A stretch of DNA of 64,000 nucleotides from Gynuella sunshinyii YC6258 (GTDB lineage Bacteria > Pseudomonadota > Gammaproteobacteria > Pseudomonadales > Natronospirillaceae), in NCBI RefSeq assembly GCF_000940805.1, contig NZ_CP007142.1, forward strand, positions 1,340,593-1,404,592, in the 5' to 3' direction. A program made the translations under genes and the position numbers. This document shows, piece by piece, positions 51,884-63,500 of the stretch. Positions within the stretch are counted from its first letter, which is position 1; every line of letters starts with the position of its first letter. Below the pieces are notes generated by a model, which saw only the letters and a program-made list of their open reading frames with translations, did not search any database and was not told the origin of the DNA.

Positions 51884-52839
51884 TGAGACTTCCTGTTCAA
51901 TTTACTTTCAATAACCTGCATTAACATACCTGCAATGTTGGTGTTATACGCTTTATCAATTTCCCGGATACAGGTTGGGCTGGTGACATTAATTTCCGTC
52001 AGATAGTCACCGATCACGTCCAGTCCGACAAATAACAGCCCTTTTTGCTTAAGGGTTGGACCAATTTGTTTGGCAATCCAGAGGTCTCTTTCTGTCAGCG
52101 GTCTCGCTTCGCCACGGCCGCCTGCGGCAAGATTGCCTCTGGTTTCTCCTTGTGGTGGAATTCTGGCCAGACAATAGGGTACAGGTTCGCCATCTATCAT
52201 CAGAATGCGCTTGTCACCATTGACGATCTCAGGAATATAGCGTTGGGCCATGATCAGTGAGCGACCATATTGGGTAAGTGTTTCAAGTATCACACTGACA
52301 TTAGGATCATCTTCTTTAGCGCGAAAAATTGAGGTGCCTCCCATGCCATCAAGAGGTTTAAATATCACATCTTTGTGTTTTTGATGAAATTCTTTAAGTT
52401 GGGTGTGATTTTTGCTAACCAATAGCGGCGGGCAACAGTGGGGGAAGTGAGTTGCAAATATTTTCTCGTTGCAATCCCTCAGGCTTTGTGGCTTGTTAAC
52501 TATAAGTGTGCCAGACTTCTCCGCCAGCTCAAGGATGTAAGTACTATAAATATATTCCGGATCAAAAGGGGGATCCTTGCGCATGAGAACCACATCCAGG
52601 TCTGAGATGGGTTTTTTTTGTTTGTCTCCGAGGGTGTAAAAATTGTCTGGATCATGACTGACGCTGAGTTCTGCCATGTTGGCCACAGGTAGACCCTCAT
52701 CAATGCACAGGTCAGACTGCTCCATATAATAGAGTTGCCAGCCCTTCTCCTGTGCGGCCCATAACATGGCCAGAGAAGAGTCTTTTTTGTAGTTAATGGT
52801 GTGAATGGGGTCCATCACGATGCCAACAGCGACCGTCAT
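51880..52839 (-). CDS. gshB: glutathione synthetase
   Basis: 319 residues, the usual length. ATP-grasp enzyme with MDPIHTINYKKDSSLAMLWAAQ at the start, VMLRKDPPFDPEYIYSTYILE (about 93-113), KPLDGMGGTSIFR (about 161-173) and LLFVGLDVIGDYLTEINVTSPTC near 270-292. It joins glycine to gamma-glutamylcysteine in the cytoplasm. A GGAGGA site precedes the ATG. It is first in the gshB-tonB-ruvX operon and is divergent from pilG, the same neighbourhood seen in Pseudomonas. Confidence 0.96.
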   Translation of the reverse strand: MTVAVGIVMDPIHTINYKKDSSLAMLWAAQEKGWQLYYMEQSDLCIDEGLPVANMAELSVSHDPDNFYTLGDKQKKPISDLDVVLMRKDPPFDPEYIYSTYILELAEKSGTLIVNKPQSLRDCNEKIFATHFPHCCPPLLVSKNHTQLKEFHQKHKDVIFKPLDGMGGTSIFRAKEDDPNVSVILETLTQYGRSLIMAQRYIPEIVNGDKRILMIDGEPVPYCLARIPPQGETRGNLAAGGRGEARPLTERDLWIAKQIGPTLKQKGLLFVGLDVIGDYLTEINVTSPTCIREIDKAYNTNIAGMLMQVIESKLNRKSQ

Positions 52840-53078
52840 GCTCTGTTTCCTCCAGGTTAGGATCTCTCATATTATCGAAATTTGCGCTACATTAATAAGG
52901 GTTGTTATTGAATAAATCAGCACTGGTTAGCGAAAATTATCAGGGTTTACAGAAGGTTATAGCCGACAACTAGAATCTGTGATAAAAATGACTGCCTTTA
53001 CGTATGGCCCAGGCTTAAACCGTGTAGGCTTTACGCATTTGTTATCCACACATATTTACTGGGAACAACGGGTGTTCT

Positions 53079-53459
53079 ATGGACAATTTTGAGAACCTGA
53101 AGGTTATGGTTATCGACGACAGTAAGACCATCCGCCGGACGGCCGAAACACTTCTCAAAAAAGTTGGCTGTGAGGTTTTTACTGCGACTGATGGGTTCGA
53201 CGCGTTAGCCAAAATAGCAGACACAAAGCCAAATATCATTTTTGTCGATATCATGATGCCGCGTTTGGACGGTTATCAGACATGTGCATTAATCAAAAAC
53301 AATTCGTCTTTTAAAAACACGCCCGTCATCATGTTATCCAGTAAAGATGGACTGTTTGATAAAGCGAAAGGACGAATAGTTGGTTCTGACCAATATCTTA
53401 CCAAACCGTTTGGTAAAGAAGAGTTACTTGGTGCCATTCGGCAACACATTAAAGACTAG
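53079..53459 (+). CDS. pilG: PilG, CheY-like response regulator of the Chp system
   Basis: 126 residues, a single receiver domain. Acidic pocket residues lie in VMVIDDSKTIRRTAE, the phospho-acceptor Asp is in IIFVDIMMPRLDG, and the conserved Thr/Ser and Lys regions are MLSSKDG and YLTKPFG. In Pseudomonas, PilG drives extension of type IV pili and raises cAMP through adenylate cyclase CyaB. It begins the pilGHIJK-chpAB gene run 240 bp from the divergent gshB. Confidence 0.94.
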   Translation: MDNFENLKVMVIDDSKTIRRTAETLLKKVGCEVFTATDGFDALAKIADTKPNIIFVDIMMPRLDGYQTCALIKNNSSFKNTPVIMLSSKDGLFDKAKGRIVGSDQYLTKPFGKEELLGAIRQHIKD

Positions 53460-53501
53460 AATAACTAACTAAAAACAAGTCACACACCGTAATGAGATGA
53501 A

Positions 53502-53882
53502 ATGATGGCAAGAATTTTGATAGTAGATGATTCTCCGACGGAAACCTTCGCCTTCAAAGAAATGCTGGAGCGGCATGGCCACAGCGTTTTAACAGCCGAA
53601 AATGGTGCCGATGGAGTTGCTTTGGCTCGTCAAGAGCTACCGGATGTCGTGCTTATGGACATTGTTATGCCTGGTCTTAATGGCTTTCAGGCAACACGGC
53701 AGTTGACAAAGGGGGCTGATACGGCGCATATCCCGGTGATTATTGTCACCACCAAGGATCAGGAAACTGATCGGGTTTGGGGACGCCGCCAGGGGGCATC
53801 GGGGTATCTGGTTAAACCCGTTGCCGAGCAGGAGCTGGTGGATACGATCAATGCAGTACTTGCAGGGAAAAGCCAAGAATAA
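53502..53882 (+). CDS. pilH: PilH, CheY-like response regulator of the Chp system
   Basis: 126 residues (ATG at 53502 or 53505). Receiver domain with ILIVDDSPTETFAFKEML and the phospho-acceptor Asp in VVLMDIVMPGLNG; the late Lys is in YLVKPV. In Pseudomonas, PilH lowers Chp output, serving as a phosphate sink opposite PilG. It lies 42 bp after pilG and 5 bp before pilI. Confidence 0.94.
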   Translation: MMARILIVDDSPTETFAFKEMLERHGHSVLTAENGADGVALARQELPDVVLMDIVMPGLNGFQATRQLTKGADTAHIPVIIVTTKDQETDRVWGRRQGASGYLVKPVAEQELVDTINAVLAGKSQE

Positions 53883-53887
53883 TAGCT

Positions 53888-54430
53888 ATGTCCGATTCTA
53901 TTACACCCTTTCAGTTGCTCAGGCAGATTGCTGATTCCAGTAGAAGTGCAGCCAGTCAGCTCCCGGCGCAAAGGGAGATCAGAGCGCTATGGTCGGGTAT
54001 CGGTTTTACCGTTGCCGGTCGTCAATATGTTGCCCCCATGAATGAAATCTCAGAAATTCTATCGGTTCCAGGCTATACCAGGTTGCCAGGTGTCAAACCT
54101 TGGGTAAATGGTGTGGCCAATGTTCGTGGTCGTCTGGTTCCTATTATCGATTTCGTGAGTTTTCTGGGTGAACGTTCAAGTGCGACTTTGAAAACCAAGC
54201 GAATTCTTGTGATTGATTATGAAGAGATGATCAATGGCATCGTGGTGGACTCAGTCGAAGGTATGCAACATTTTCCTGTAGATACGTTTTCCGCAGAAAT
54301 GGCACCTGAGATTCCAGAAAGTTTGCAACCTTTTTCCGATGGTCACTATGTTCTCAATAATAAAGTATGGTCTGTATTCAGCCTGCAGAGAATGATGGTG
54401 TCAGAAGAATTTATGGCCGTTGCAGTGTAA
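53888..54430 (+). CDS. pilI: PilI, CheW-like adaptor
   Basis: 180 residues with a CheW domain from about 30 to 175 (GFTVAGRQYVAPMNEISEIL, then NVRGRLVPIIDF). It couples the PilJ receptor to the ChpA kinase at the cell pole. The start codon lies 5 bp after the pilH stop. Confidence 0.93.
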   Translation: MSDSITPFQLLRQIADSSRSAASQLPAQREIRALWSGIGFTVAGRQYVAPMNEISEILSVPGYTRLPGVKPWVNGVANVRGRLVPIIDFVSFLGERSSATLKTKRILVIDYEEMINGIVVDSVEGMQHFPVDTFSAEMAPEIPESLQPFSDGHYVLNNKVWSVFSLQRMMVSEEFMAVAV

Positions 54431-54518
54431 TTTTGAATGTGTCGGCATTTTGGGTTTCTTGAAGTAAAACCAAGTGCATGGCTTGTTGTTAATCGCTCAA
54501 GCGAACTGGAGTTCGAAA

Positions 54519-56603
54519 ATGAGACAAAAAAGCGGTAATTACCTTTCGGTAATAGGAATTAACCGACTATACGCCATCCTTTTTGTATTGTTGGTGTTAG
54601 TGATAGCAGTAACGGTTGTAGTGTTCATCCGGTTGTCCACCTACAACAGGTACGACTCTGAATATCTGCAGCATGTAGGTGAATTACGAGTGTTATCACA
54701 GCAGATAGCGAAGGATGCCTCAGAGGCAGCTTCTGGTCAGGCGGAAGCTTTTCGCTCGTTGCAGGAGTCCAGAACAAAATTCCAGGCACGTTGGGATTAT
54801 ATTGTAAATGGTAACGAGCAGACCAGTCTGCCAGGTGCGGATGCGTCCTACCATAACCTTCAATCGTTACAGGAAGTGTGGGATCGGGCAAAACTCAATG
54901 CTGATCAGATCATTGCTTCGCAGTCTACGATTCTGGCATTGCACGAAGTTGCCTCAACCATGAGTGAGAAAATTCCTGAGCTTCAGGTTGAGTATGATGA
55001 AGTTGTTGAAACCATGCTTGATATTGGATCGGCTTCTTCACAAATTGCTGTTGCACAACGTCAGTCCTGGTTGGCCGAACGTATTATCCGTTCGGTGAAC
55101 AAAGTATTGAGTGGTGGCGAAGGCGCAGTAATGGCGGCAGACTCATTTGGTCGTGACGCTACTTTGTTTGGCCGGGTGTTGACTGGCATGTTGGAAGGCA
55201 ACAGCAGCCTGGGTATTACCAAGGTCGTGGATAAGAATGCGGTTGCAGCATTACAGGATATTAAGACTAAGTTTGAGTTCGTGAACGGGTCCGTTGACCA
55301 GATTCTTGAAACCTCTCCAGAACTTTTCCAGGTTAGAGAGGCTGCCAGTTCTATTTCCAATGATTCTTCCGCATTACTTAAGCTGGCAACCAGTTTGTCA
55401 GACTCTTTCGTGAATTATTCCAGTCAGCGTTTCCTCAAGGACTATATGGTGTGGCCATTAGGTGGTATCGCTATCCTTCTGATTGCCTCTATTGCTGGTC
55501 TGTTTATTCGTGATACTCAGCTTGACCTTAAAGATACAGCCGAAACCAACGAACAGAACCAGAACGCAATTTTACGTCTTTTGGACGAACTGGCCGATCT
55601 TGCGGATGGTGACCTGACGACTGAAGCAACGGTAACCGAAGATTTTACGGGTGCGATTGCTGACTCCATTAACTTTGCGATTGACCAGATGCGTGGTCTG
55701 GTATCTGCGATTAACGCGACTGCAGTACAGGTATCTTCAGCTGCCCAGGAAACACAGGCTACTGCAATGCATCTTGCTGAGGCATCTGAACATCAGGCTC
55801 AGGAAATTGCCGGAGCTTCCGCCGCTGTAAACGAAATGGCGGTATCTATTGACCAGGTATCTGCCAACGCCGCTGAATCATCTGCGGTTGCGGAGCGGTC
55901 GGTTGCGATCGCCAAAAAAGGTGCTGACGTGGTACAGGCAACGATCAACGGCATGGATAACATCCGTGAGCAGATTCAGGAAACAGCGAAACGTATTAAG
56001 CGGTTGGGTGAATCCTCCCAGGAAATTGGTGATATCGTATCGTTGATTAATGACATTGCCGACCAAACGAACATTCTGGCTTTGAACGCTGCGATTCAGG
56101 CATCTATGGCCGGTGATGCCGGTCGAGGCTTCGCGGTGGTAGCGGACGAAGTACAGCGCCTTGCGGAACGTTCCTCTGCTGCTACAAAGCAGATCGAGGC
56201 ATTGGTTAAAACGATTCAGACCGACACCAATGAAGCGGTTATCTCGATGGAACAAACAACATCCGAGGTGGTACGTGGTGCTCGTTTGGCACAAGATGCG
56301 GGTGTTGCACTTGAAGAAATTGAGAACGTATCCAAGTCTCTTGCGGATTTGATTCAGAACATCTCCAACGCTGCGAGACAACAGGCATCTTCCGCTGGTC
56401 ATATTTCCAACACGATGAACGTTATTCAGGAAATTACTTCGCAAACATCTGCAGGTACCATGGCAACGGCGAAATCCATTGGTAACCTTGCTCAGCTTGC
56501 AAATGAAATGCGTGCATCGGTAGCTGGTTTTAAACTGCCGGATAGCCGATCAGGTCAGGATTCAATGTCCGATGACTTCGATGCGGACCTGTTATCTATC
56601 TAA
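54519..56603 (+). CDS. pilJ: PilJ, chemoreceptor of the Chp system
   Basis: 694 residues from the ATG at 54519, which has CTGGAG 7 bp upstream; an earlier ATG at 54474 would add 15 residues in front of the first helix. TM1 is at about 18-40 ([21 protein letters not shown]), a periplasmic helical sensor spans about 45-310, TM2 is at about 320-340, and a HAMP and an MCP signalling domain follow ([23 protein letters not shown] at the tip). In Pseudomonas PilJ senses the pilin PilA and surface contact. The cytoplasmic tip reads AIQA where classical MCPs have AIEA, as in PilJ proteins. Confidence 0.94.
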   Translation: MRQKSGNYLSVIGINRLYAILFVLLVLVIAVTVVVFIRLSTYNRYDSEYLQHVGELRVLSQQIAKDASEAASGQAEAFRSLQESRTKFQARWDYIVNGNEQTSLPGADASYHNLQSLQEVWDRAKLNADQIIASQSTILALHEVASTMSEKIPELQVEYDEVVETMLDIGSASSQIAVAQRQSWLAERIIRSVNKVLSGGEGAVMAADSFGRDATLFGRVLTGMLEGNSSLGITKVVDKNAVAALQDIKTKFEFVNGSVDQILETSPELFQVREAASSISNDSSALLKLATSLSDSFVNYSSQRFLKDYMVWPLGGIAILLIASIAGLFIRDTQLDLKDTAETNEQNQNAILRLLDELADLADGDLTTEATVTEDFTGAIADSINFAIDQMRGLVSAINATAVQVSSAAQETQATAMHLAEASEHQAQEIAGASAAVNEMAVSIDQVSANAAESSAVAERSVAIAKKGADVVQATINGMDNIREQIQETAKRIKRLGESSQEIGDIVSLINDIADQTNILALNAAIQASMAGDAGRGFAVVADEVQRLAERSSAATKQIEALVKTIQTDTNEAVISMEQTTSEVVRGARLAQDAGVALEEIENVSKSLADLIQNISNAARQQASSAGHISNTMNVIQEITSQTSAGTMATAKSIGNLAQLANEMRASVAGFKLPDSRSGQDSMSDDFDADLLSI

Positions 56604-56624
56604 CCACAGAGCACATCATTAAAA

Positions 56625-57485
56625 GTGGCTGAGCCAGTAACTCAAAAGTGGTCGTCCCAGATTCCTGGCGGCCCCCTCAATGAAAGGGAGTTCCGGCAGT
56701 GGCGGGAACTTCTGGAGCATCGGGTGGGTATACAGATTACTGAACAGCGCCGCAGGTTTCTACAAACTAATCTTAGTCTCAGGATGAAAGAAATCGGGTG
56801 TGGGGATTATCAGTCCTACTATAACCTGGTTGTAGACAGCACTTCCGGATTGATGGAATGGGATACCCTGGTTGATCGTCTGACTGTACAGGAAACCCGG
56901 TTTTTCCGAGATCCTGCGGGTTTTGATTTGGTTCGGAGCTATCTTCGGTCCAGAAAACCACGAAGCAAGGCATTTAATTTGTGGAGTGTAGGATGTTCAA
57001 CTGGAGAAGAACCCTACAGCCTTGCCATGGTTGCAGACCAGGAGCTGGGGCAAAGTTCTCCCTGTCGCTGGTCGGTTACTGCCTCTGATATCAGCCAGCC
57101 CGCCCTATCGAAAGCACGGGCAGGAAAATATCCACAAAGAAAATTACAAACAGTTGAACCGGACATTCTGGAAACCTACTTCAAATGTGAAGAAGGATGG
57201 TGCCAGATATCCGATTATTTGAAAGACCGGGTATGTTTTATCCGTATGAATGTGTTGGATATCGATAAATCTCCGTTAGGGGATTTCGATATTATTTATT
57301 GTCAGAATTTACTGATTTATTTTCGGCGCTGGCGCCGAAAAGAAATTACTAATCATCTAGCCAAGCATTTGGCCCCTGGAGGGCTGTTGATTCTCGGTTC
57401 CGGGGAGCTGACTGATTGGCATAGTACTGAATTAACACGGATATCAAGTGAATCATCGCTTGCTTATATGAAGCAGAAAGCGTGA
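56625..57485 (+). CDS. pilK: PilK, CheR-type methyltransferase
   Basis: 286 residues from a GTG. CheR N-terminal helical domain (about 20-75) and a SAM-binding domain from about 100 (SVGCSTGEEPYSLAMV; later DIIYCQNLLIYFR). It methylates glutamate residues of PilJ to adjust its signal. It lies 21 bp after pilJ and its stop overlaps an in-frame GTG of the next gene. Confidence 0.92.
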   Translation: MAEPVTQKWSSQIPGGPLNEREFRQWRELLEHRVGIQITEQRRRFLQTNLSLRMKEIGCGDYQSYYNLVVDSTSGLMEWDTLVDRLTVQETRFFRDPAGFDLVRSYLRSRKPRSKAFNLWSVGCSTGEEPYSLAMVADQELGQSSPCRWSVTASDISQPALSKARAGKYPQRKLQTVEPDILETYFKCEEGWCQISDYLKDRVCFIRMNVLDIDKSPLGDFDIIYCQNLLIYFRRWRRKEITNHLAKHLAPGGLLILGSGELTDWHSTELTRISSESSLAYMKQKA

Positions 57486-57502
57486 TCGGGCGGAGAATAG
57501 AC

Positions 57503-60500
57503 ATGGTGGAACGTCACGACTATGTTGCCCTTGACTGGGTAAAAGGTGAAATACAGGAGACTTTGGTTCAGTCCAGGCAGGCTTTAGAGGCCTATGTGGA
57601 GAATCCAGAAGACTCATCTCGTTTGCGGTTCTGCCTGGCTTATCTGCATCAGATCAGCGGTACTCTGCACATGGTCGAATTTTATGGAGCGGCTCTTCTT
57701 GCAGAGGAAATGGAGAAACTGGCGGCTGAACTGGTAAAAGAGAGTATTCCTGCCAGTGAGGATAACTTGTCTGTATTGATGCAGGCAATTTTACAGCTAC
57801 CTGTTTATTTGGATCATATAAAAAGCTCAAAGCGGGATCTGCCATTAATCCTGTTGCCATTGTTGAATGACCTGCGATCTGCCCGCGGTGAAGCACTCAT
57901 GTCCGAAACGGCTTTGTTTACGCCAAATCTGGCAGCCGTAATGGAAGCACCGGTGGATAAAGATGCGGGGCGTTTCAGTGACCCCCGGCTTTTGGATCTG
58001 CTGAGAAAACTCCGACAGATGTTTCAATATGCACTGGTTGGGATTCTGAACGGTAAAGAGCTGGCACATAATTTTGAATACTGCCTCAAAGTATTCAGCC
58101 GCCTTGAAACACTTGCTGGCAATACCCCAAAAGGACAGTTGTGGAAAGTAGGTCATGCCTATTTGCAAGGATTGGCGGAAGGCAGCATCGAATTGTCGAC
58201 CGCAACCAAGCGACTATTAAAGTTTCTGGATCACTCTTTAAAAGATGTCTGTGTGAACAAAGCACAGGCAATCAATGCCCGTGTTGATGAAGAAGTTCTC
58301 AAGAACCTACTTTATTACATTGCCAAATCTGATAGTCAGAATGACATGTTGACGCTCATTAAAGAGCGTTTCGACCTCGGCAATTCTCTGCCCATAAGCG
58401 CTTCAGATGAGAATGATCCGCTGTCCGGGCCTGACCACGAGACTATGAACAGCGTGGTCAACGCGCTGATGGAAGAGCTGGGAACGATTAAAGATGCTCT
58501 CGATATTATGGTTCGTGGCAAGGTACAGAATACCGCTAAGTTGCTTGAGCTGGTTCCAGACATCAAGCACGTTGCCGATACCATGGCTGTTTTGGCGCTC
58601 GGTATTCCGCGTAAGGTTCTACTGGAGCAAATTGATGTCATCAATGCCCTACACAATACAAATGAGCCGCTTTCAGACGGCTCATTGATGGATATTGCCG
58701 GTGCTCTTATTTATGTGGAAGCGACGTTAAGTGCATTGTCTACGGCGCCAGGTCACGACGCAGATGGAACACAGGCTGCTCATTCAATTGATGGTGCCCA
58801 GGAAGCAGTTATCCGGGAAGCCAGAAATGGTCTGGAACAAGTTAAAGAAGCCATTACCGATTACATTGGCAGCCAGTTCGATGCCAATAGCCTTGAATCC
58901 ATTCCTTCGGTGTTGTCTGCCATCTGTGGTGGGTTGAAGATGATTCCGATGCATCGACCGGCTGGTATCCTGGCGAGCTGTCTGGCGTTTGTAAAAGATA
59001 AGCTGGCGGACCGTGGATATCGTCCTGAATGGGCAGAACTGGATACTCTTGCTGATGCCATTATGGGAGTTGAATATTATCTTGAGCGTCTGGGATTGGA
59101 TGGTCCTCAGGGTAATCAACATTTGCTGGCTGAAGCTGAAAAAAGAGTCGCTGATCTCGGATATGCTGTTATTAAGCCTGTGGAACTGCCTGTTGCCGAA
59201 TTGGAGACAAGTAACGATGAAGAAGACTCTGTGCTTCAATTTGATATTGTTTCTGATGATTCTGATATTGCATTCGATACAGATACAGCAGATGAGTCTA
59301 GTGAAGAGGAAGCCGTAGCTGCTGAACTGATAAGTGGTGATGCGAATACTACGGAGTCGGACGATGATCTGATTGATGATGAAATTATTGAAGTCTTCCT
59401 TGAGGAAGTTGAAGAGGTGCAGGAAGCACTGAATGAGTACTTCCCACGTTATGTCCGTAACTCTGAAGACAAAGAAGCGTTAACTGAGTTCAGAAGGGCC
59501 TTTCATACCCTTAAAGGCAGTGGTCGAATGGTCGGTGCCAATGTCATCGGTGAGTTGGCGTGGTCGATTGAGAACATGTTGAACCGTCTTATTGATGGCA
59601 CGATTGTGTATTCGCAGCCCCTTGTCGATGTCGTTCAGGAAGTGATCGACATTCTGCCAAACCTGGTGGAAGCATTCAGGACAAACGGTGGTTACGATCA
59701 GGACAGAGTTGATTACCTGTCCAATAAGGCAACGGCAATAGCCACTAATTCTTGGTCTGAAACCCCTTTTGAGTCTGATCTGCCTTTTGAATTAGAAGAG
59801 GCAGATCAGGATTCAGATGAAGACGAAGATGAGGCATTAACAGGATCAGACCCTGAAGCCGAACTGGAGTTTGAGATTGCCGAGCAACAGAATCCATTGC
59901 TTGATGTGTTCCGTACAGAGCTGGACAGCCTGTTGGCAGTACTTGAGGAAGAAGTTGATCACTTTCGCCAGAGCCGTCAGGAAGAGCTGCTGAAAGACAA
60001 AATTCAGCGTGCCCTGCATACGATAAAAGGCTCAGCGCATATGGCTTCGTTGCATACGATTGCTGACCTTGTCCAGCCTGTGGAAAAAATGATCAAGGAG
60101 TTTCAAGAGTGGCGTATACGTTATGACAGTGCTATCAATGACTGCCTTTCTGAGTTGATCACCCGTGTACGGATTACTCTGGCATGTGAAGAAGCTGATG
60201 ATCCTGTACCTGATGACAATGCCGAATTCGTTCAACGCGTGAAGCAGTTACACGAATCTAAGTTATCAACCTTCAAGCGAAATACTGGTGCGCCAGAAGA
60301 ACAGGATGTCATGGCCATCTTTATGTCCGAAAGTATGGACATCATTCTTGACGCCGAGCGGATCGTAAGTGACTGGAAAGATGTGGAAATTTCCTCTGAT
60401 CAGTTGCAGGTACTGATTCAGGAGCTGCAGACGCTGGCGGGTGCGGCCCGTACTATCGATTTGAAGCCAGTGGTCACGCTGAGTGAAGCTCTGGCCGAGC

Positions 60501-63500
60501 TGTATACTTCAGTGCAGCAGCAGCTTATCGCGACTGATGATGAGTTTTTTGTTGCAGCACTGGCCGGTCAGGATGCGTTAATCAATATGATGGATCGCAT
60601 TGCTGCTGGTCAGAGTGTATGGCCGCAGGAAGAAGTAGAACGGATGCTCAGATCCCTGATTACAGGAACAGATACGGAACAACCTGCATCGGAGCTGCCA
60701 TTACCTGAACTGGATGTGGTGGAGTTTGATGAAGAAGAGGAATACACCGCAGGTACCATTGATATCGAGGAGCTAATCACGCTGGATAATGTCGCAGATG
60801 ATCTATCTGATGATGTTATTGAAGAAGCCGAAGGTGATTTCGAACTGATCGGAATCTTCCTCGAAGAAGCCAATGATCTGCTTGAGGATATTACCCATAC
60901 CTTTGATCAGTGGGCTAGTGATATTGGCAATACTGATCTGATTGAGGCTCTTCAACGTGACCTGCACACTCTGAAGGGTGGTGCCAGAATGGCTGAGCTG
61001 AAACACATCGGCGATCTGGGGCATGAACTTGAATTTCTCTATGAAGATCTATGTGACGGCAAATATCCGGTTTCTCCACAAATTACCAATCTGTGTCGTC
61101 AGTGTCATGAGCAGCTTGCAGATATGGTGCATGATGTTGAATCAACCATGTCCTGCCGACCTGCAAGTCACTTGATCGAAGCTATTCAGCAGTTTCGCAG
61201 CAGCGCTTTGGATCAAAAATTTGGCACCATTGCACAGGAGCCGGAAGCCGTATTTGAACAGGACGAAATAAACTCGGACTTTGAGCCTTCAGAGTCGGAA
61301 GGAGCTTCAGAACCTGTTGAAACCGAGTCATCATCACTGCCAAATGTTTCGTTTGTGGGGGCATCAAGTGCGGAGCGTGATGATCCAGGCATTGACTGGC
61401 AGATGACGCTGACCGATGACATGGACCTCGATATCCTAGATATCTTTGTTGATGAAGCCAATGAACTGCTGCTTGAGCTGGATGGTGCCATTCATGGATG
61501 GCAGGCAGATCCTGAAGATGAGAATCACACCGACGAGTTAAAGCGCGTTCTGCATACTTTGAAAGGCGGTGCGCGACTGGCTAAGTTGACTATTCTTGGC
61601 AACAAAGCTCACGAATTTGAAACTTTTGTTATATCGGCTCAGCGCAATCATTTGCCGCTGGATGAAAGCTTTTTTGGCCAGATCCTGGCAATGAACGATC
61701 AGTTGGTCAATGGCGTTGAAACACTGCAACAAATGCTTGCCCAGCAAGGATTGAGCGGTGCAGTTGGTCCATCAGTTATTGCTCAGGTGACTGACGAAGA
61801 TGAACCTGAAGAACCTTATGGTTCTGATCTGGCCGATCAGATTGTTCCGGAGTCCGAGCAATCAGCTACCAATGTTGTTCCTTTCCAGAAGCGGGAAGTT
61901 GAAAAACGGGATGACGACAAATCCAAGGGACGAAATAAAGGCAGCCAACCTCAGGAGACGGTTAAGGTTGGTGCGTCGCTGTTGGAAAATCTGGTCAACC
62001 TTGCCGGGGAAACCTCTATTGCCCGCTCGCGATTGGAAGAGCAAGTCAGTGACTTTGGTTTTACATTGGAAGAGATGGAAGGCACGATTGATCGTCTTCG
62101 TGATCAGGTTCGCCGACTGGATATTGAGACGGATGCTCAGGTCAGTTTTCGTCAGGAAAGGGCAGAGGAAAGTAACTATCAGGACTTTGACCCACTGGAA
62201 ATGGACCGTTATTCCGTCATTCAGCAGTTGTCCCGTTCATTAATGGAATCAGCATCTGACTTGCTTGACCTGAAAAACAGTTTGACTGATAAGACCCGTG
62301 ATGCGGAGACACTACTGTTACAGCAATCTCGTATTAATACCGAGTTGCAGGAAGGTCTGATGCAGACGCGAATGGTGCCGTTCAGTCGTTTGATTCCGAG
62401 GCTGCGGCGGATCGTTCGTCAGATCGCTGGAGAGCTGGGTAAAGAGGTTGAGTTAGTGGTAAATAACGCAGAGGGGGAGTTGGACCGGACCGTACTGGAA
62501 CGGATGATTTCACCTCTGGAACACATGCTTCGTAATGCTGTTGACCATGGTATCGAACTACCAGAGCGTCGCAGGGAGCTGCACAAACGGCCTGTTGGGC
62601 AGATCAGCATATTCATTAACCGGGAAGGTAGTGATGCCGTCATCCGGATCAAGGATGATGGTGCGGGTATTAATGTTGGCAAGGTCCGGGAAAAGGCTGT
62701 GGAACGTGGTCTGATCACAAAAGATCAACAGCTTAGTGATCAGGATGTATTGCAGTTTATTCTTGATTCGGGTTTCTCTACTGCGGCAAAGGTCACTCAG
62801 ATATCTGGTCGGGGTGTCGGAATGGATGTGGTGCACTCAGAGGTAAAATCACTGGGTGGGCAGATGGTTATCGATACTCAATTGAATCAGGGCACCGAGT
62901 TCACCATCCACCTGCCAGTGAGTGTATCCGTTAACCGGGCGTTGATGGTGGCCATCGGTGATGATCACTATGCCATTCCTCTCGATACAATCGAAGGTAT
63001 TGTTCGTATTGCACCACAGCAACTGATGGAATATGTGAAACCCGGAGCTGTTCCGTTCGAGTATGCGGGCAACCGATATAAAGTGAACTACCTGGGTTCA
63101 ACTCTCAATTATGATCACCGGCCATCGTTTTATAGTTCAAATATCCCGGTACCCCTGGTGTTGGTAAAACGGGGTACTCATTCGGAGTCTATCGCATTGA
63201 ACGTTGATAAGCTGATGGGCTCGCGAGAGATCGTGGTAAAAAGTCTTGGGCCGCAGTTTGCCAATGTTCAGGCTTTATCAGGAGCTACCATCCTTGGGGA
63301 TGGTAGTGTGGTAGTTATTCTGGACCTGACTTCTCTACTTAGAAGCGATTTGACGATTGCCAGAACTGGCACCGACGATATGGCGATTCCGGCGCTGGAA
63401 GCTGATTACGAGCGCGATGAAGAATACCGTGAGCCGTTAGAAGCAGAAGTTACCAATATCTCCACTGGTCGTAATGGTCGTGCTTCCGGTCCGGCCACGA

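Noticed and set aside
55878-56444. 188-codon open frame antisense to pilJ
   Set aside because: Reverse image of the conserved chemoreceptor tip.
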